A stretch of DNA of 64,000 nucleotides, taken from NCBI GenBank assembly GCA_046565505.1, contig JBKHYJ010000028.1, positions 62,001 through 126,000 on the forward strand. The letters are read 5' to 3'. Every line of letters begins with the position of its first letter. The stretch's first letter is position 1. Source of the stretch: JBKHYJ01 sp046565505. Lineage in GTDB: Bacteria; Acidobacteriota; Blastocatellia; UBA7656. The notes under the pieces are model-generated. The model was not told the DNA's origin. It saw nothing but the letters and a program-made list of their open reading frames with translations, and did no database searches. Of this stretch, positions 1 through 8,930 are shown piece by piece. The position numbers and the translations under genes were made by a program.

Positions 1-364
1 CGCGGCGGCCGAGGGAGAGCGCCTTGTAAGTCGGCAAGAACCCGACCGCGCCCACCGTCGCCGACACGACCATGTCAACGCCGTCCAGGCAGGCGACAGA
101 TAACAGCCCTTCCTCGCCCCAGGCGATCTCCGGCGGGCGGGGGACCCCCACGGCGCGCAATCTCTCTTTCAGCTCAGGTATGTCGGCCTCGTCGGCCACG
201 GAGACTAATCGCGGCTGAAACCGCGCCACCTGGCGGGCGAGGCGGTCGAGGTCGCGGCCGGCGGCGAGCCCGCTCACCACGAACCTTTCGCTCAGCGAAT
301 CCACGACCGAAAGCGTGCTCTGCCCTATCGAGCCGGTGGAACCGAGTATGCTGATGCTCTTCAT
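1..364 (-). CDS. dxr: 1-deoxy-D-xylulose 5-phosphate reductoisomerase, N-terminal part (cut by window edge)
   Basis: Dxr converts 1-deoxy-D-xylulose 5-phosphate to 2-C-methyl-D-erythritol 4-phosphate with NADPH, the first committed step of the MEP isoprenoid pathway, in the cytoplasm. Translating the minus strand from the ATG at 362-364 gives about 121 residues beginning MKSISILGSTGSIGQSTL. This is the family's characteristic N-terminal NADPH-binding signature, followed by the Rossmann-type alternation of strands and helices and SVACLDGVDMVVSATVGAVG near the end. The metal and substrate site and the C-terminus lie outside the window. It is divergent from the glycosyltransferase at 498, with 133 bp between them. 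Only the N-terminus is visible, but the signature is diagnostic. Confidence 0.93.
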   Translation of the reverse strand, partial: MKSISILGSTGSIGQSTLSVVDSLSERFVVSGLAAGRDLDRLARQVARFQPRLVSVADEADIPELKERLRAVGVPRPPEIAWGEEGLLSVACLDGVDMVVSATVGAVGFLPTYKALSLGRR

Positions 365-497
365 AAGCCTTTGATTAATGCCGCATTCTAGCACGCGGCA
401 ACAGGCAATATCAAAGATGCAATCCATGAGCTGATGATGTTTATCCCAATTGAATGCTATAATCCGAGCTTACAGGCGGCGACCTTCATCGGCCACG

Positions 498-1655
498 ATG
501 CGAATTCTAATAGTAAAGCTCAGCTCCATAGGCGACGTGGTTCACGCGCTGCCGGCGGCGGCGCTCATCAGGCGGGCGCTGCCCGACGCCCACATCTCAT
601 GGGTAGTCGAGCGCCGAGCGGGCGCGATACTTAAAGCCTCCCCGGCCATAGATGAGTTGGTGGAGATAGACGCCCGCGCATGGCGGAGACATATGCTGAG
701 CGCCTCTACGCTCGACGAGATTCGCGCGAGGATCGGGCGTTTGCGCGGCCCACTGGGGGCGGCCGGCCGGGCGGGCCTAGATGTCGCGATTGATTTTCAG
801 GGCCTTTTGAAGTCCGGGCTGGTCGCGAAGGCGTCGGGCGCGGCCAGACGAATTGGATTCGAGACCGCCGAGCTTCGCGAGAAGGCGAGCAGGTTCTTTT
901 TGACCGAGCAGGTAGAGACGGCAGGCTTCCCGCATGTGATCGATAAGAATCTCGCGCTCGCCCGCCGGGCTATCACGAACGCGGCGGCGGACCCGACAGT
1001 AAACTCGGCCGGCCCGGGTGATGGTTACGAGTTCCCCATCACAGTGAGCCCGGAAGACGAGCGGTACGTCGAGCGGGCGATCAGCGAACGCGGCGGCGGG
1101 CGGTTCGCAATAATCAATCCCGGCGGCGGATGGCCGACGAAGCTGTGGCCGGCCGGGGCATACGGCCAGGTCGCGGACTCGCTGCAAAGCATGCACGGGC
1201 TGGTGTCGTTCATCACCTACGGGCCAGCCGAAGAGGAGCTCGCGCGAGCCGTCTCGGCCGCCTCGCGCTCGGGGGCGGCCGCGCCGCTCGCCTCGACGCT
1301 CAAACAATTCGTGGCGCTCGCCCGGCGCGCTGACCTGTTCATCGGCGGCGACACGGGGCCGCTTCACCTCGCCGCCGCGAGCGGCACGCCCATCGTCGGC
1401 ATATATGGGCCTACGTCTCCAGAGCGAAACGGCCCGTTCGATAGCCGCGACATCACGGTGGGCAGGGGCCTGTGGTGCCGTCAGAACTGTCACCGGCGGA
1501 GTTGCTGGCACTGGGAGTGTATGGACATTCCGGTCGGCGAAGTCGTACGCGCCGCTGCCATGAGGCTCGCGCCTGAAAACCTCGGGGTTGAAAGACACGG
1601 CTCGGGAAGCAGCATTCTTCCTGTTGCGTTAAAGGCGTCCGACCGCACGCGGTGA
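498..1655 (+). CDS. Glycosyltransferase family 9 (heptosyltransferase-like)
   Basis: A 385-residue cytoplasmic-face glycosyltransferase of family GT9, the ADP-heptose:LPS heptosyltransferase fold (GT-B). The N-terminus MRILIVKLSSIGDVVHALPA is the typical acceptor-binding start. The donor-binding half has NPGGGWPTKLWP near residue 210 and GGDTGPLHLAAASGTPIVGI near 280-300, a classic GT9 signature, followed by YGPTSPERNGP. A Cys-rich CHRRSCWHWECM stretch near the C-terminus is common in family members. The ORF is open from 450, but the ATG at 498 is chosen because the family alignment begins there. The product probably adds a heptose or another sugar to the lipopolysaccharide core. Acceptor and donor cannot be read from the sequence. 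Confidence 0.9.
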   Translation: MRILIVKLSSIGDVVHALPAAALIRRALPDAHISWVVERRAGAILKASPAIDELVEIDARAWRRHMLSASTLDEIRARIGRLRGPLGAAGRAGLDVAIDFQGLLKSGLVAKASGAARRIGFETAELREKASRFFLTEQVETAGFPHVIDKNLALARRAITNAAADPTVNSAGPGDGYEFPITVSPEDERYVERAISERGGGRFAIINPGGGWPTKLWPAGAYGQVADSLQSMHGLVSFITYGPAEEELARAVSAASRSGAAAPLASTLKQFVALARRADLFIGGDTGPLHLAAASGTPIVGIYGPTSPERNGPFDSRDITVGRGLWCRQNCHRRSCWHWECMDIPVGEVVRAAAMRLAPENLGVERHGSGSSILPVALKASDRTR

Positions 1656-1721
1656 CCGAGCGGGCCGCCTGGGGGGGAGGTTGCGAGAAACGAACGCCGC
1701 CGTTGCGTTGCCCATTCACTT

Positions 1722-2324
1722 ATGTCAGAAGCTCACAGAGAGAGTAGATTGACCTTCAGAAAATTGGCGCAGCGAATAAGAGTGCCCGCCGGGTTCGTGC
1801 TCGCCCCGCTGTTGCTCGTCTCGGCCCAACCGAGCGTCGTTTCAATAGCCCTAGGGGCCGCCGTCTCGACCACCGGCTTGGCGATCCGCGCCTGGGCGTC
1901 CGGGTATCTAAGGAAGAACCAGGAGCTGACGACGACCGGCCCCTACGCCCGTACACGCAACCCACTTTACCTGGGCACATTCGTCCTCGGAACAGGCATA
2001 GCAATCGGTAGCGGGACGCCCTGGTTCGTAGGGTTGTTTATGGCGTTGTACTTACTGATCTACGTCCCCGTGATGTTCGCCGAGGCCGAAACGTTGCGCA
2101 CTCTATTTTCGGAAGAGTACGACCATTACAGCCGGCACGTGCCGCTCTTTCTTCCGCGCATCACTGCGTACCGCGCGCCGGCGCCAGGGCCGGGCGGCAA
2201 CGCCGAGAGAGAGAGGCGCTTTGACACGTCGCGCTACTTGAAGCATCGCGAGTACCGCGCCGCGCTTGGACTCGCGGTGGTGTACGCGATGCTGGCGGCA
2301 AAGTTTTTTTTCATTAACAGTTGA
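1722..2324 (+). CDS. Isoprenylcysteine carboxyl methyltransferase-like (PEMT/ICMT) membrane protein
   Basis: A 200-residue membrane protein with about four or five hydrophobic segments. The conserved block LTTTGPYARTRNPLYLGTF around residues 68-87 is the hallmark of the ICMT/PEMT methyltransferase superfamily (R-x-P-x-Y within the S-adenosylmethionine site). EAETLRTLFSEEYDHYSRHV near residues 120-140 is the second half of the cofactor site. Bacterial members have few known substrates; lipids or small molecules are possible. It lies 66 bp after the GT9 gene on the same strand, so it may share the envelope-glycolipid context. Substrate unknown. Confidence 0.85.
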   Translation: MSEAHRESRLTFRKLAQRIRVPAGFVLAPLLLVSAQPSVVSIALGAAVSTTGLAIRAWASGYLRKNQELTTTGPYARTRNPLYLGTFVLGTGIAIGSGTPWFVGLFMALYLLIYVPVMFAEAETLRTLFSEEYDHYSRHVPLFLPRITAYRAPAPGPGGNAERERRFDTSRYLKHREYRAALGLAVVYAMLAAKFFFINS

Positions 2325-2404
2325 GCCTGCGCCGGGCCCCCTCGGGCCCGAGCAACGAATTTCCGCCCGCGCGATACTAACCACTGTTTGCCGACAGGGG
2401 TATA

Positions 2405-3235
2405 ATGAAAGATATGCCAAGGATGTTTTTAGCGGTCGTGCTCGCGCTCTGTTGCGCCGCCCAGGGCGGACTGGCTCAGGCGGCTCCCGAAAGGGCCGCT
2501 TTCACAAGCGCCCCTAAGATTCCGCAGCCCCTCCCCTTCAGGGTGGGCGAGAGTCTTTCCTACGAAGTCAGCTTCTCAAGATTCATCTTCTCCGGCACCG
2601 TGGGGGAATTGAGGTTGTCGGTAGCCAAGGCGGGCGAGGCCGAAAACCAGGGGTTGATGGACCTCAGGGCGGAGGTGAACTCGAAAGGCTTCTTCCCCAA
2701 GCTTTTCGGCGTCAAGGTCAAGGACAAGTTCAACTCGACGGTCAGCTCCGACGACCTCGGCCTCCACGTCTCGTCAAAGCTCATAGAGGAAGGCAGCATC
2801 CGCCGCGAACAGAAATCCGTGATAAACCGCGAGGCCGGCCGCGTCACTTACACGGAGCGCGACCTGGCGAACGAGAAGGCCGCGCCGCAGGTTAAAGAGG
2901 CGGCTTCGCCTTCGTGGATCCAAGACATGCTCTCGTCATGCTACTTCGTGCGGAGTCAGAGGCTCGGCAACGGCGACGTGATTAAAGTGCCGATAAGCGA
3001 TGGCGGCGAGGTCTACAACATCGAGGTGGTCGTCGCGGGCCGCGAAGAGGTTAAGACCGGCGCGGGCAAGTTCAAGGCTATCAAGTTGATCGCAAAAATC
3101 TTCGACGGCTATTACATCAAGCGCAGCGGGGAGATGTTCGTATGGGTGAGCGACGACGCCCGCAGAATCCCCATCAGGGCGAAGATCAAAACGTCCGGCT
3201 CGACCGTCAACGTGGAATTGAAACAGATAAAATAA
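2405..3235 (+). CDS. DUF3108 domain secreted protein
   Basis: A 276-residue protein with a cleavable-looking signal peptide (hydrophobic residues 6-24, ending GLAQA). From about residue 45 it shows the DUF3108 pattern: PLPFRVGESLSYEVSFSRF at the start, beta-rich repeats, and IKLIAKIFDGYYIKRSGEMF with VWVSDDARRIPIRAKIK near the C-terminus. DUF3108 proteins are periplasmic beta-sandwich proteins often coded near envelope or LPS genes. No biochemical activity is established that I can rely on. It follows the ICMT-like gene after 80 bp and converges with the TPR gene at 3352. A small GC-rich hairpin without a T tract lies between them. Confidence 0.85.
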   Translation: MKDMPRMFLAVVLALCCAAQGGLAQAAPERAAFTSAPKIPQPLPFRVGESLSYEVSFSRFIFSGTVGELRLSVAKAGEAENQGLMDLRAEVNSKGFFPKLFGVKVKDKFNSTVSSDDLGLHVSSKLIEEGSIRREQKSVINREAGRVTYTERDLANEKAAPQVKEAASPSWIQDMLSSCYFVRSQRLGNGDVIKVPISDGGEVYNIEVVVAGREEVKTGAGKFKAIKLIAKIFDGYYIKRSGEMFVWVSDDARRIPIRAKIKTSGSTVNVELKQIK

Positions 3236-3351
3236 GGCGGCGCGCGCCACCCGCTCAACCCGCCGGCTAGACCGCCGCCTTGGCGGCGAGCCGCGGCGGC
3301 ATATTCAACCGCGCAATCACGCCGCCCCGCGCCCTCACATGCCGCCTGCCG

Positions 3352-4263
3352 TCACCTGGGGATTGGCGATTCGAGCGCGAGTTTTGACCGGCAATTAGAT
3401 TGATCGAGGGTATACGGAAACCCTTCGGGGTCCACGGGGACCTGCGCTTCATTGAGAGTCAGCTTCATCGCCCGCAGCTTTGAGGCGAGCGCGCGCAGGT
3501 CCTGGGGGCATTCCCCCGTCTCCTTCTGGTAGCGCGCGAGCGCCGAATCTATCGCCTCCCGCTCTTCAAGCGAGCGCAACTGCTCAAGCCGCAACGCGGC
3601 CTGCGCGCGCACATTTTGATCGTCACTAGTCAGGTAGCCGGAATAGATCGCGCGCGCCGCCTCGCGGCTCCCGCCCTCAAGTCTCATGTAGCCTGCGAGG
3701 TCGCGCATCCACCATAACGCCCCGGGGACTTCGCTCCCCCTCTCGTACCACTCGGCCGCCTTCGCGTAATAATTCACCCGCGCGTCACCTTCCGCGCTGT
3801 TGCCCGCCTGCCAGTAGATGTAGGCCAGGTCCTGGTACAAGCGCCACCGCTCAGGGTTTTCGCGGATGCCTTTCTCCAGCAATGCGATGGCGGCGGGCAA
3901 ATCCCTTTCGGGCAGAAAGATTGCCCCGAACCTGTAGGCGGAAAGGTAGTGAGGATCAAGCGTGACGATCGTGTCGAGCAGCGGGGCGAGCAAATCCATG
4001 CGAATATCGCTCGACGCTCCCGATGACGCCGGCCTGTTATTATCCAAAAGCTTTCGCCCGAAGTACTGCACGGTGCGAATCCAGTAGATGTCCGCCGCGA
4101 GCGATTCGAGGCCCAGGCTCATCTTCTTTACTGCCGCGCCGGAGAGGTAAAGCGTCTCGTCGCCGATGACCTCTCTCGGCGTCGTGCGGTCGATCCAGCG
4201 TTGCAAAGGGTATAGCAGCGCAAGGCCAAGGACGATGACTGAAATCGGCTTCACAGGTTTCAT
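3352..4263 (-). CDS. Membrane-anchored TPR-repeat protein
   Basis: A 303-residue protein with one N-terminal hydrophobic segment (about residues 6-22) and no clear cleavage site, so it is probably anchored in the inner membrane with the rest in the periplasm. After a conserved-looking segment ADIYWIRTVQYFGRKLL (near residues 58-75) it has several TPR-like helical pairs, for example YLSAYRFGAIFLPERDLPAA and PERWRLYQDLAYIYWQAGNS. This architecture recurs beside ABC permease genes in acidobacteria (from memory). Here it is the last gene of a minus-strand set with two TMTC-like proteins and an ABC-2 permease, 83 bp after the first. Probably a scaffold; partner unknown. Confidence 0.75.
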   Translation of the reverse strand: MKPVKPISVIVLGLALLYPLQRWIDRTTPREVIGDETLYLSGAAVKKMSLGLESLAADIYWIRTVQYFGRKLLDNNRPASSGASSDIRMDLLAPLLDTIVTLDPHYLSAYRFGAIFLPERDLPAAIALLEKGIRENPERWRLYQDLAYIYWQAGNSAEGDARVNYYAKAAEWYERGSEVPGALWWMRDLAGYMRLEGGSREAARAIYSGYLTSDDQNVRAQAALRLEQLRSLEEREAIDSALARYQKETGECPQDLRALASKLRAMKLTLNEAQVPVDPEGFPYTLDQSNCRSKLALESPIPR

Positions 4264-4346
4264 ACTCTGGCACTCTATTATATAACGCCGCCCTCGCCCC
4301 GGCCCACCGCCTCACGCACCCGGTCCGGGCGGCGAGTACGATTCAC

Positions 4347-6194
4347 TCAACGGCCCGCCTCGATATCGAGTATCTGGTCACGGGCCGCCGCCTGTTCCGG
4401 GTCGTTTGTCAGCTCTGTCTTGAACTCGTTTAGCGCGTCTTGCAGATTCCCCTTCTTCCTGAGTATCACCCCGAGCGCGTAATGATAGCCCGGCGCGTCC
4501 GGGCGAATCCCTATCGCGCGGCGCATGGCAGCCTCCGCGTCGTCCAGCCGGCCGAGCCTCATTTGCGTAAGGCTGAGGCGGGCGAATTCGTCGGGGTCCA
4601 GTTTATTGATTTGAAGCGCGAGGGTGAAGTGCTTCTCCGCTTCTTCGAGCGCATCCAGCTTGTAATAAGCGAGGCCGAGATTGTAATGTGCGAGCCAATA
4701 CGAGGGGTTGCGCTCGATCACCTGCGCGTACAGGTTGATGGCTTCCTGGTACATCCCGCGCTCGACCATCTCGTTAGCGAGGTTGTTCTTCGCGATGTCG
4801 TTGTCGGGGGCGACGGTCACCCCTCTGTAGTACAGCAGCAGGCCATTCGCCCAGTGAACACTCTGAGTCGCCGTCCCCAGCCCTAGCAGGGCCGTGAGCG
4901 CGAGTATCGACGCGACCTGCGGCGCGGGCCGGCCGAATAACTTCGCCGGGCCGAAGTCGATGCGCCGCAAGGCTTGCGCAGCGATCACGGAAAACCCGAT
5001 CGAAGGCAAGTACAGGTAACGGTCGTGCGCGATCTCTCCCTGAATGAATACGGAGAGATTCAGCAGAGGCAGCACCGGCAGCAGCAGCAGGACCGAAGCG
5101 AATGCCACCTCTTTAGACCGCCTCGACCACGCCCACAAAGCGGTAGCAATCGCGATGACAGCGACACAGGGCAGGTAGAAAGTAGCAACGCCCGGCTGGC
5201 TCACGTAGGGCGTGTCATAAAACGCGCTCAGCCCGACCGGCCACAACAGCAGCTTGACGTAGAACCATATCAGGGAGGGCCATGTCAGCAGGATGGTCGA
5301 TCTCGGGAGCGGGGTCACCGTGTGGCTCAGCCCGGATAAAGCCACGGCGCGTATGAACAGGTAAACGCAGGTGAGCGCGACGTATGGGGCCGCAACCATA
5401 AGGGCCGCGCGCGCCCTGCCCAATCGCCCGGAAATTCCCGCGCCGCCTGAGCCATATATCCACTCGTAGGCGCAAACAAGAATCGGCAGTACGAGCGCCG
5501 TCTCTTTTGCAAACATTGCGGCCCAGTATAAAACGAGAGATGCGGCGAGCCACTTCCAACGCCCGCTACTCTTCTCAGCCGAACCGCCCACGCCGGCGGT
5601 CGGGGCGACGGGCATGGCGACCCTCGATTCGCGCCAGTTCAGGTAAGAGAGGAAAGCAGGGATGAGCAGAACGGCAAGCAGCGACTCGGTTGCGCCCGAC
5701 ACCCAGGCGACGGCTTCGATGTGCACGGGGTGCAGGCCGAACATCACGGCCGCGACGCCCGCGGAGAACTGATCCTTCAGGAGCCGCCGCGCCAGCAGGT
5801 AAACGAACAGCGTCGCCGACACATGAAGCCCTATGGCCGCAAAGTGCCACCAGAAAGCATTCAGGCCGAATAGCATGTGATTGACGAGCGACCAGATGAG
5901 AAAAGTCGGGCGGTAATAATTGCCCAGCAGGTGCGGGTAAAGGTGGTTCCACGAATGGCCCCCGAAGTATCGCGGGATGTGGTGCCAGGACCGGATGAGC
6001 CGATTATCTACTATCTGGCCGCGGTCGTCGTAGACGAACTGATACCCGAGCGTCCCGGCGTACGCGACGAAAGTCAGCGACAGCGCCGCGGCGATTATCA
6101 AACGGCGCGAGGCTCGCGACTCTCGCGGCGCGGCGGCCTGCTCATGGCCTGCGCGGGCCGCGGCTTCTCGGACTAATCCCACTGCTTCGCTCAC
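4347..6194 (-). CDS. TMTC-like GT-C membrane protein with C-terminal TPRs (copy 1)
   Basis: A 615-residue polytopic protein. After a short cytoplasmic tail there is a first membrane helix (about residues 32-50), then an extracytoplasmic loop with FVYDDRGQIVDN. The paired acidic residues after the first helix are typical of GT-C transferases that use polyprenyl-phosphate sugars (PMT/TMTC families). About ten more hydrophobic segments follow to residue 430. Residues 460-615 form TPR repeats (NPSYWLAHYNLGLAYYKLDA and others). The architecture matches TMTC-type protein O-mannosyltransferases. The start is GTG, supported by AGGAGG eight bases upstream. It is a tandem paralogue of the next gene, with near-identical landmarks. 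Sugar transfer is inferred from family resemblance only. Confidence 0.8.
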   Translation of the reverse strand: MSEAVGLVREAAARAGHEQAAAPRESRASRRLIIAAALSLTFVAYAGTLGYQFVYDDRGQIVDNRLIRSWHHIPRYFGGHSWNHLYPHLLGNYYRPTFLIWSLVNHMLFGLNAFWWHFAAIGLHVSATLFVYLLARRLLKDQFSAGVAAVMFGLHPVHIEAVAWVSGATESLLAVLLIPAFLSYLNWRESRVAMPVAPTAGVGGSAEKSSGRWKWLAASLVLYWAAMFAKETALVLPILVCAYEWIYGSGGAGISGRLGRARAALMVAAPYVALTCVYLFIRAVALSGLSHTVTPLPRSTILLTWPSLIWFYVKLLLWPVGLSAFYDTPYVSQPGVATFYLPCVAVIAIATALWAWSRRSKEVAFASVLLLLPVLPLLNLSVFIQGEIAHDRYLYLPSIGFSVIAAQALRRIDFGPAKLFGRPAPQVASILALTALLGLGTATQSVHWANGLLLYYRGVTVAPDNDIAKNNLANEMVERGMYQEAINLYAQVIERNPSYWLAHYNLGLAYYKLDALEEAEKHFTLALQINKLDPDEFARLSLTQMRLGRLDDAEAAMRRAIGIRPDAPGYHYALGVILRKKGNLQDALNEFKTELTNDPEQAAARDQILDIEAGR

Positions 6195-6237
6195 CTCGCG
6201 TCCCTCCTAAAAATGAGACGTAAACCCGGACGGGGGT

Positions 6238-8091
6238 TTAATGCGCAACCTCTTTCTCGCGTGGAGAAATGGGCAGGGGGCCATGTGCGTGCGCGGACAG
6301 GCGGGCTTCGAGGTCGGCCATCTGCTCCCGCGCCTGCGAAAAATCTGGATTGTTAGCCAGTTCGGCCTTGAATTCGCCGAGGGCCGCTTCAAGATTGCCC
6401 TGCGTCTTGAGTACGTCACCCAACTGGTAATGAAACCCATAGCCATTCGGCAGAAGGGCTATCGCCTGACGTATGGCGCGCTCGGCTTCGGGCACGCGCT
6501 TCAACTCTTGCAGCGCCACGGAAATGCTCAGGTACTGAGTCGGCTCTATGGGCCTTATCTCTATGCCGCGACTCAAATACTCCGCGGCGTCCTCATACTT
6601 CCCCAGCCGCATCAGGTTACAGCCGAAGCTTTTAACGGCCGTCCAATAAGTCGGGTGGCGTTCGACCACTTCTTTATAGAGCCTCGACGCCTCGTCAAGG
6701 TAGCCCCGCTCGCTCAACTCATTGGCGAGCCCTGTCTTGGCAATCCTGCTCTCGGGCGCGACGCTCAGGCCATGATGGTAAAGCACGAGGTCGCTGGCCC
6801 AATAGGCGTGCTGCGATGAGGTTGACGCGCCGAGCGCAAGCCCCAGGGCGAGCACCAGGGCCGACTGAACGGCCGGTTGCCCGAAAAGCTTAGCGGCCCC
6901 CAGGTTGAGATTGCGCAAAGCGAGGGCCGCGATGATGGCGAACCCGACTGATGGCAGGTAGAGATACCTGTCATGCACGGTCTCCCCTTCGGCAAAGACC
7001 GACAGGTTCAGCACAGGGAGTATGGGCAGGGCCAACCAGGCCAACGCAATTGCCATCGAGAGGCGTGACACGCCTTCGAGCTTTCGCCACATCAGCCACA
7101 GTCCCGTGGAGAAAGCCGCCAAGCCCGTCAACGGCAGTGCGAAATTCGCGAGGCCGGGCGAGGTCACGTATGGCACATCGTAGAAGGCGCTCAGGTTGAA
7201 GGGCCAGAACAACTGCCTGACGTAGAACCACAGCACGGAAGGCCAGGTGAGGGCGAGCGTTGATAAAGAGAGCGACGATTGCGCATGGCCCAGCGCTCCG
7301 AGCACCGCCGCGCGGGCGGCGAGGTAGGCGACCGATACGGCGGCGTAAGGGGTCGCGCGCATCAGGCGCCGAGCTATTCGCTTTACCATCGGGCCGGGGG
7401 CGGGGGCGGGTAGGCGATCAGCCAATTCGTAGATGAGGATGAGGGCCGGCAACACCAGCGCCGTCTCTTTGGCAAGCGTCGCCAGCGAGTAGAGCGCGAC
7501 TGATGCGGCTAAATATAGTCTCGCTTTCGGCCTCCCCTCTCTCCAGTTCAAGTAGAAGAGGAATGAAGGTATCAAGAACAACGCGAGAAGAGGCTCGGTC
7601 ACGCCCGACACCCAGGCTACGCCCTCAATGTGCACGGGATGCAGGCCGAATATCAGCGTCGCGATGGCAGCCGCAGAGGCGTCTTTCAATAAACGCCGCG
7701 CCAGCAGGTAGACCATAAATGTCGCGGTAACATGTACGACTACGGTGGCGAGGTGCCACCAAACCGCGTTCAACCCGAAAACCGTGTTATTGATAAGCAG
7801 CCAGAGTAGGAACACAGGGCGGTAGTAATTGCCGACCAATTTCACTTGCAGATGACTCCAGACATGCTGCGTGAAATAGAGGGGCGCGAATTTCCAGGAA
7901 GTGATGTTCGGGTTCTGGACTATCTGGCTCTGGTCATCGTAGACGAAGTTGTAGCTCAAGGTCCCGGCGTAGGCGAGGAAGGTCAGCGCCAGGGCGGCGG
8001 CCACTACGGCGCGGTGCGACAGCCTAGCGGGCGCGGCCCGTTCGCCGACCCGCGATTCACTCTCGCGCATGGCGGCGGATGAATTACTCAC
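6238..8091 (-). CDS. TMTC-like GT-C membrane protein with C-terminal TPRs (copy 2)
   Basis: A 617-residue paralogue of the gene at 4347, sharing the order GT-C acidic loop (FVYDDQSQIVQNPNITSW), polytopic core and C-terminal TPRs. Shared strings such as GLHPVHIEAVAWVSG versus GLHPVHIEGVAWVSG, and HDRYLYLPSIGF versus HDRYLYLPSVGF, show the pair arose by tandem duplication. The start is GTG at 8091, overlapping the TGA of the upstream permease by four bases (GTGA) with GGAGG eight bases before, so translation is probably coupled. Predicted role: transfer of a lipid-linked sugar to a protein on the periplasmic side. The TPR module could select protein substrates. Substrate not known. Confidence 0.8.
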   Translation of the reverse strand: MSNSSAAMRESESRVGERAAPARLSHRAVVAAALALTFLAYAGTLSYNFVYDDQSQIVQNPNITSWKFAPLYFTQHVWSHLQVKLVGNYYRPVFLLWLLINNTVFGLNAVWWHLATVVVHVTATFMVYLLARRLLKDASAAAIATLIFGLHPVHIEGVAWVSGVTEPLLALFLIPSFLFYLNWREGRPKARLYLAASVALYSLATLAKETALVLPALILIYELADRLPAPAPGPMVKRIARRLMRATPYAAVSVAYLAARAAVLGALGHAQSSLSLSTLALTWPSVLWFYVRQLFWPFNLSAFYDVPYVTSPGLANFALPLTGLAAFSTGLWLMWRKLEGVSRLSMAIALAWLALPILPVLNLSVFAEGETVHDRYLYLPSVGFAIIAALALRNLNLGAAKLFGQPAVQSALVLALGLALGASTSSQHAYWASDLVLYHHGLSVAPESRIAKTGLANELSERGYLDEASRLYKEVVERHPTYWTAVKSFGCNLMRLGKYEDAAEYLSRGIEIRPIEPTQYLSISVALQELKRVPEAERAIRQAIALLPNGYGFHYQLGDVLKTQGNLEAALGEFKAELANNPDFSQAREQMADLEARLSAHAHGPLPISPREKEVAH

Positions 8092-8930
8092 TTAAAATTC
8101 CTCCTCTGAAATATCAGGACCGACGCCGAAAGCAGCACGCAGATATAGACGAGCGCGTAGACTGTGGCCGAAATAGCCAGCCTCAGGGGGACGACCTGCC
8201 CGTGTGACGCCTCTGTAATGAAACCGAAGTTAGATAGATTCGGGATGAGGTAATAAAGCGCCGTCAGCAGTCCGCGGACCAGGGCCGAATCTGAGATCGC
8301 GGCGGCGAGCCTCAAATCACTTGAGAAGTGACCTATCACATAAATCGCGAACGAGAAAAGCGTCGCCAGCAGCGGCGTCGTGAAGCTGGAGAACATCAGC
8401 GCCACGGCCACCAGCAGCGCCAGCTCCAGATAAATCAAGTAGCCCGCCGCGAGCGCCGTGACGTGGAGGGAGATGAACCCACCATTCACGTACAAAAGGG
8501 CCAGCTCCGTGCCCAGCATCATCACGGCCGAGTTCACGAGCAAGGTCATGCACAGGCCGAGGTACTTGCCTATTATCAGCTCGTGGCGGTGAACGGGCTT
8601 CGACAGCAGGTTGTAGATCGTGCGCTTATCAATCTCTTTGTAGACCAATCCGACGCCGATGAATATGGCTATCAACGCGCCGAAAACTAGCATGGCGCTC
8701 AACGCGAGGGTCTCTGTGAACTTGCTCTCTTGATCGACCGAAAGCTCGCTGATGAAGACGGACGCGCCCACGAGTATCAGCACGAAAAGGATGAGGTTAT
8801 AGAGCACGCGGTCCCTGACCGATTCGCGAAAGGTGTTCAGCGCGATGACGCGAATCTTACTCGCGCCGCGCCTGCTGCGGGTGGGAGCGCCGACCATCGT
8901 TTGCACGGTTCTAATCTCGCTTGCAATCAT
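8088..8930 (-). CDS. ABC-2 type transporter permease
   Basis: A 280-residue membrane protein with about six hydrophobic helices. The N-terminal segment RVIALNTFRESVRDRVLYNL and the motif VYKEIDKRTIYNLLSKPVHR are typical of ABC-2 permeases of the NosY/GldF-like group. The ATG at 8930 is preferred over an upstream ATG at 8948 because GAGG lies at good spacing before it. The stop overlaps the start of the downstream TMTC-like gene. No ATPase subunit is coded next to it: the gene upstream is a pilin. The nucleotide-binding partner must therefore be elsewhere, or the original operon was rearranged. Cargo unknown; a role linked to the TMTC-like enzymes is possible. Confidence 0.85.
   Translation of the reverse strand: MIASEIRTVQTMVGAPTRSRRGASKIRVIALNTFRESVRDRVLYNLILFVLILVGASVFISELSVDQESKFTETLALSAMLVFGALIAIFIGVGLVYKEIDKRTIYNLLSKPVHRHELIIGKYLGLCMTLLVNSAVMMLGTELALLYVNGGFISLHVTALAAGYLIYLELALLVAVALMFSSFTTPLLATLFSFAIYVIGHFSSDLRLAAAISDSALVRGLLTALYYLIPNLSNFGFITEASHGQVVPLRLAISATVYALVYICVLLSASVLIFQRRNFK

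Noticed and set aside
777..1598. Long minus-strand open frame opposite the GT9 gene
   Set aside because: Arg/Pro-rich translation typical of antisense frames in high-GC DNA; no family motif, while the plus frame is a clear GT9.
3236..3351. Terminator between the DUF3108 and TPR genes
   Set aside because: Only a short GC hairpin (CGCCGCC TT GGCGGCG) without any T tract is seen.
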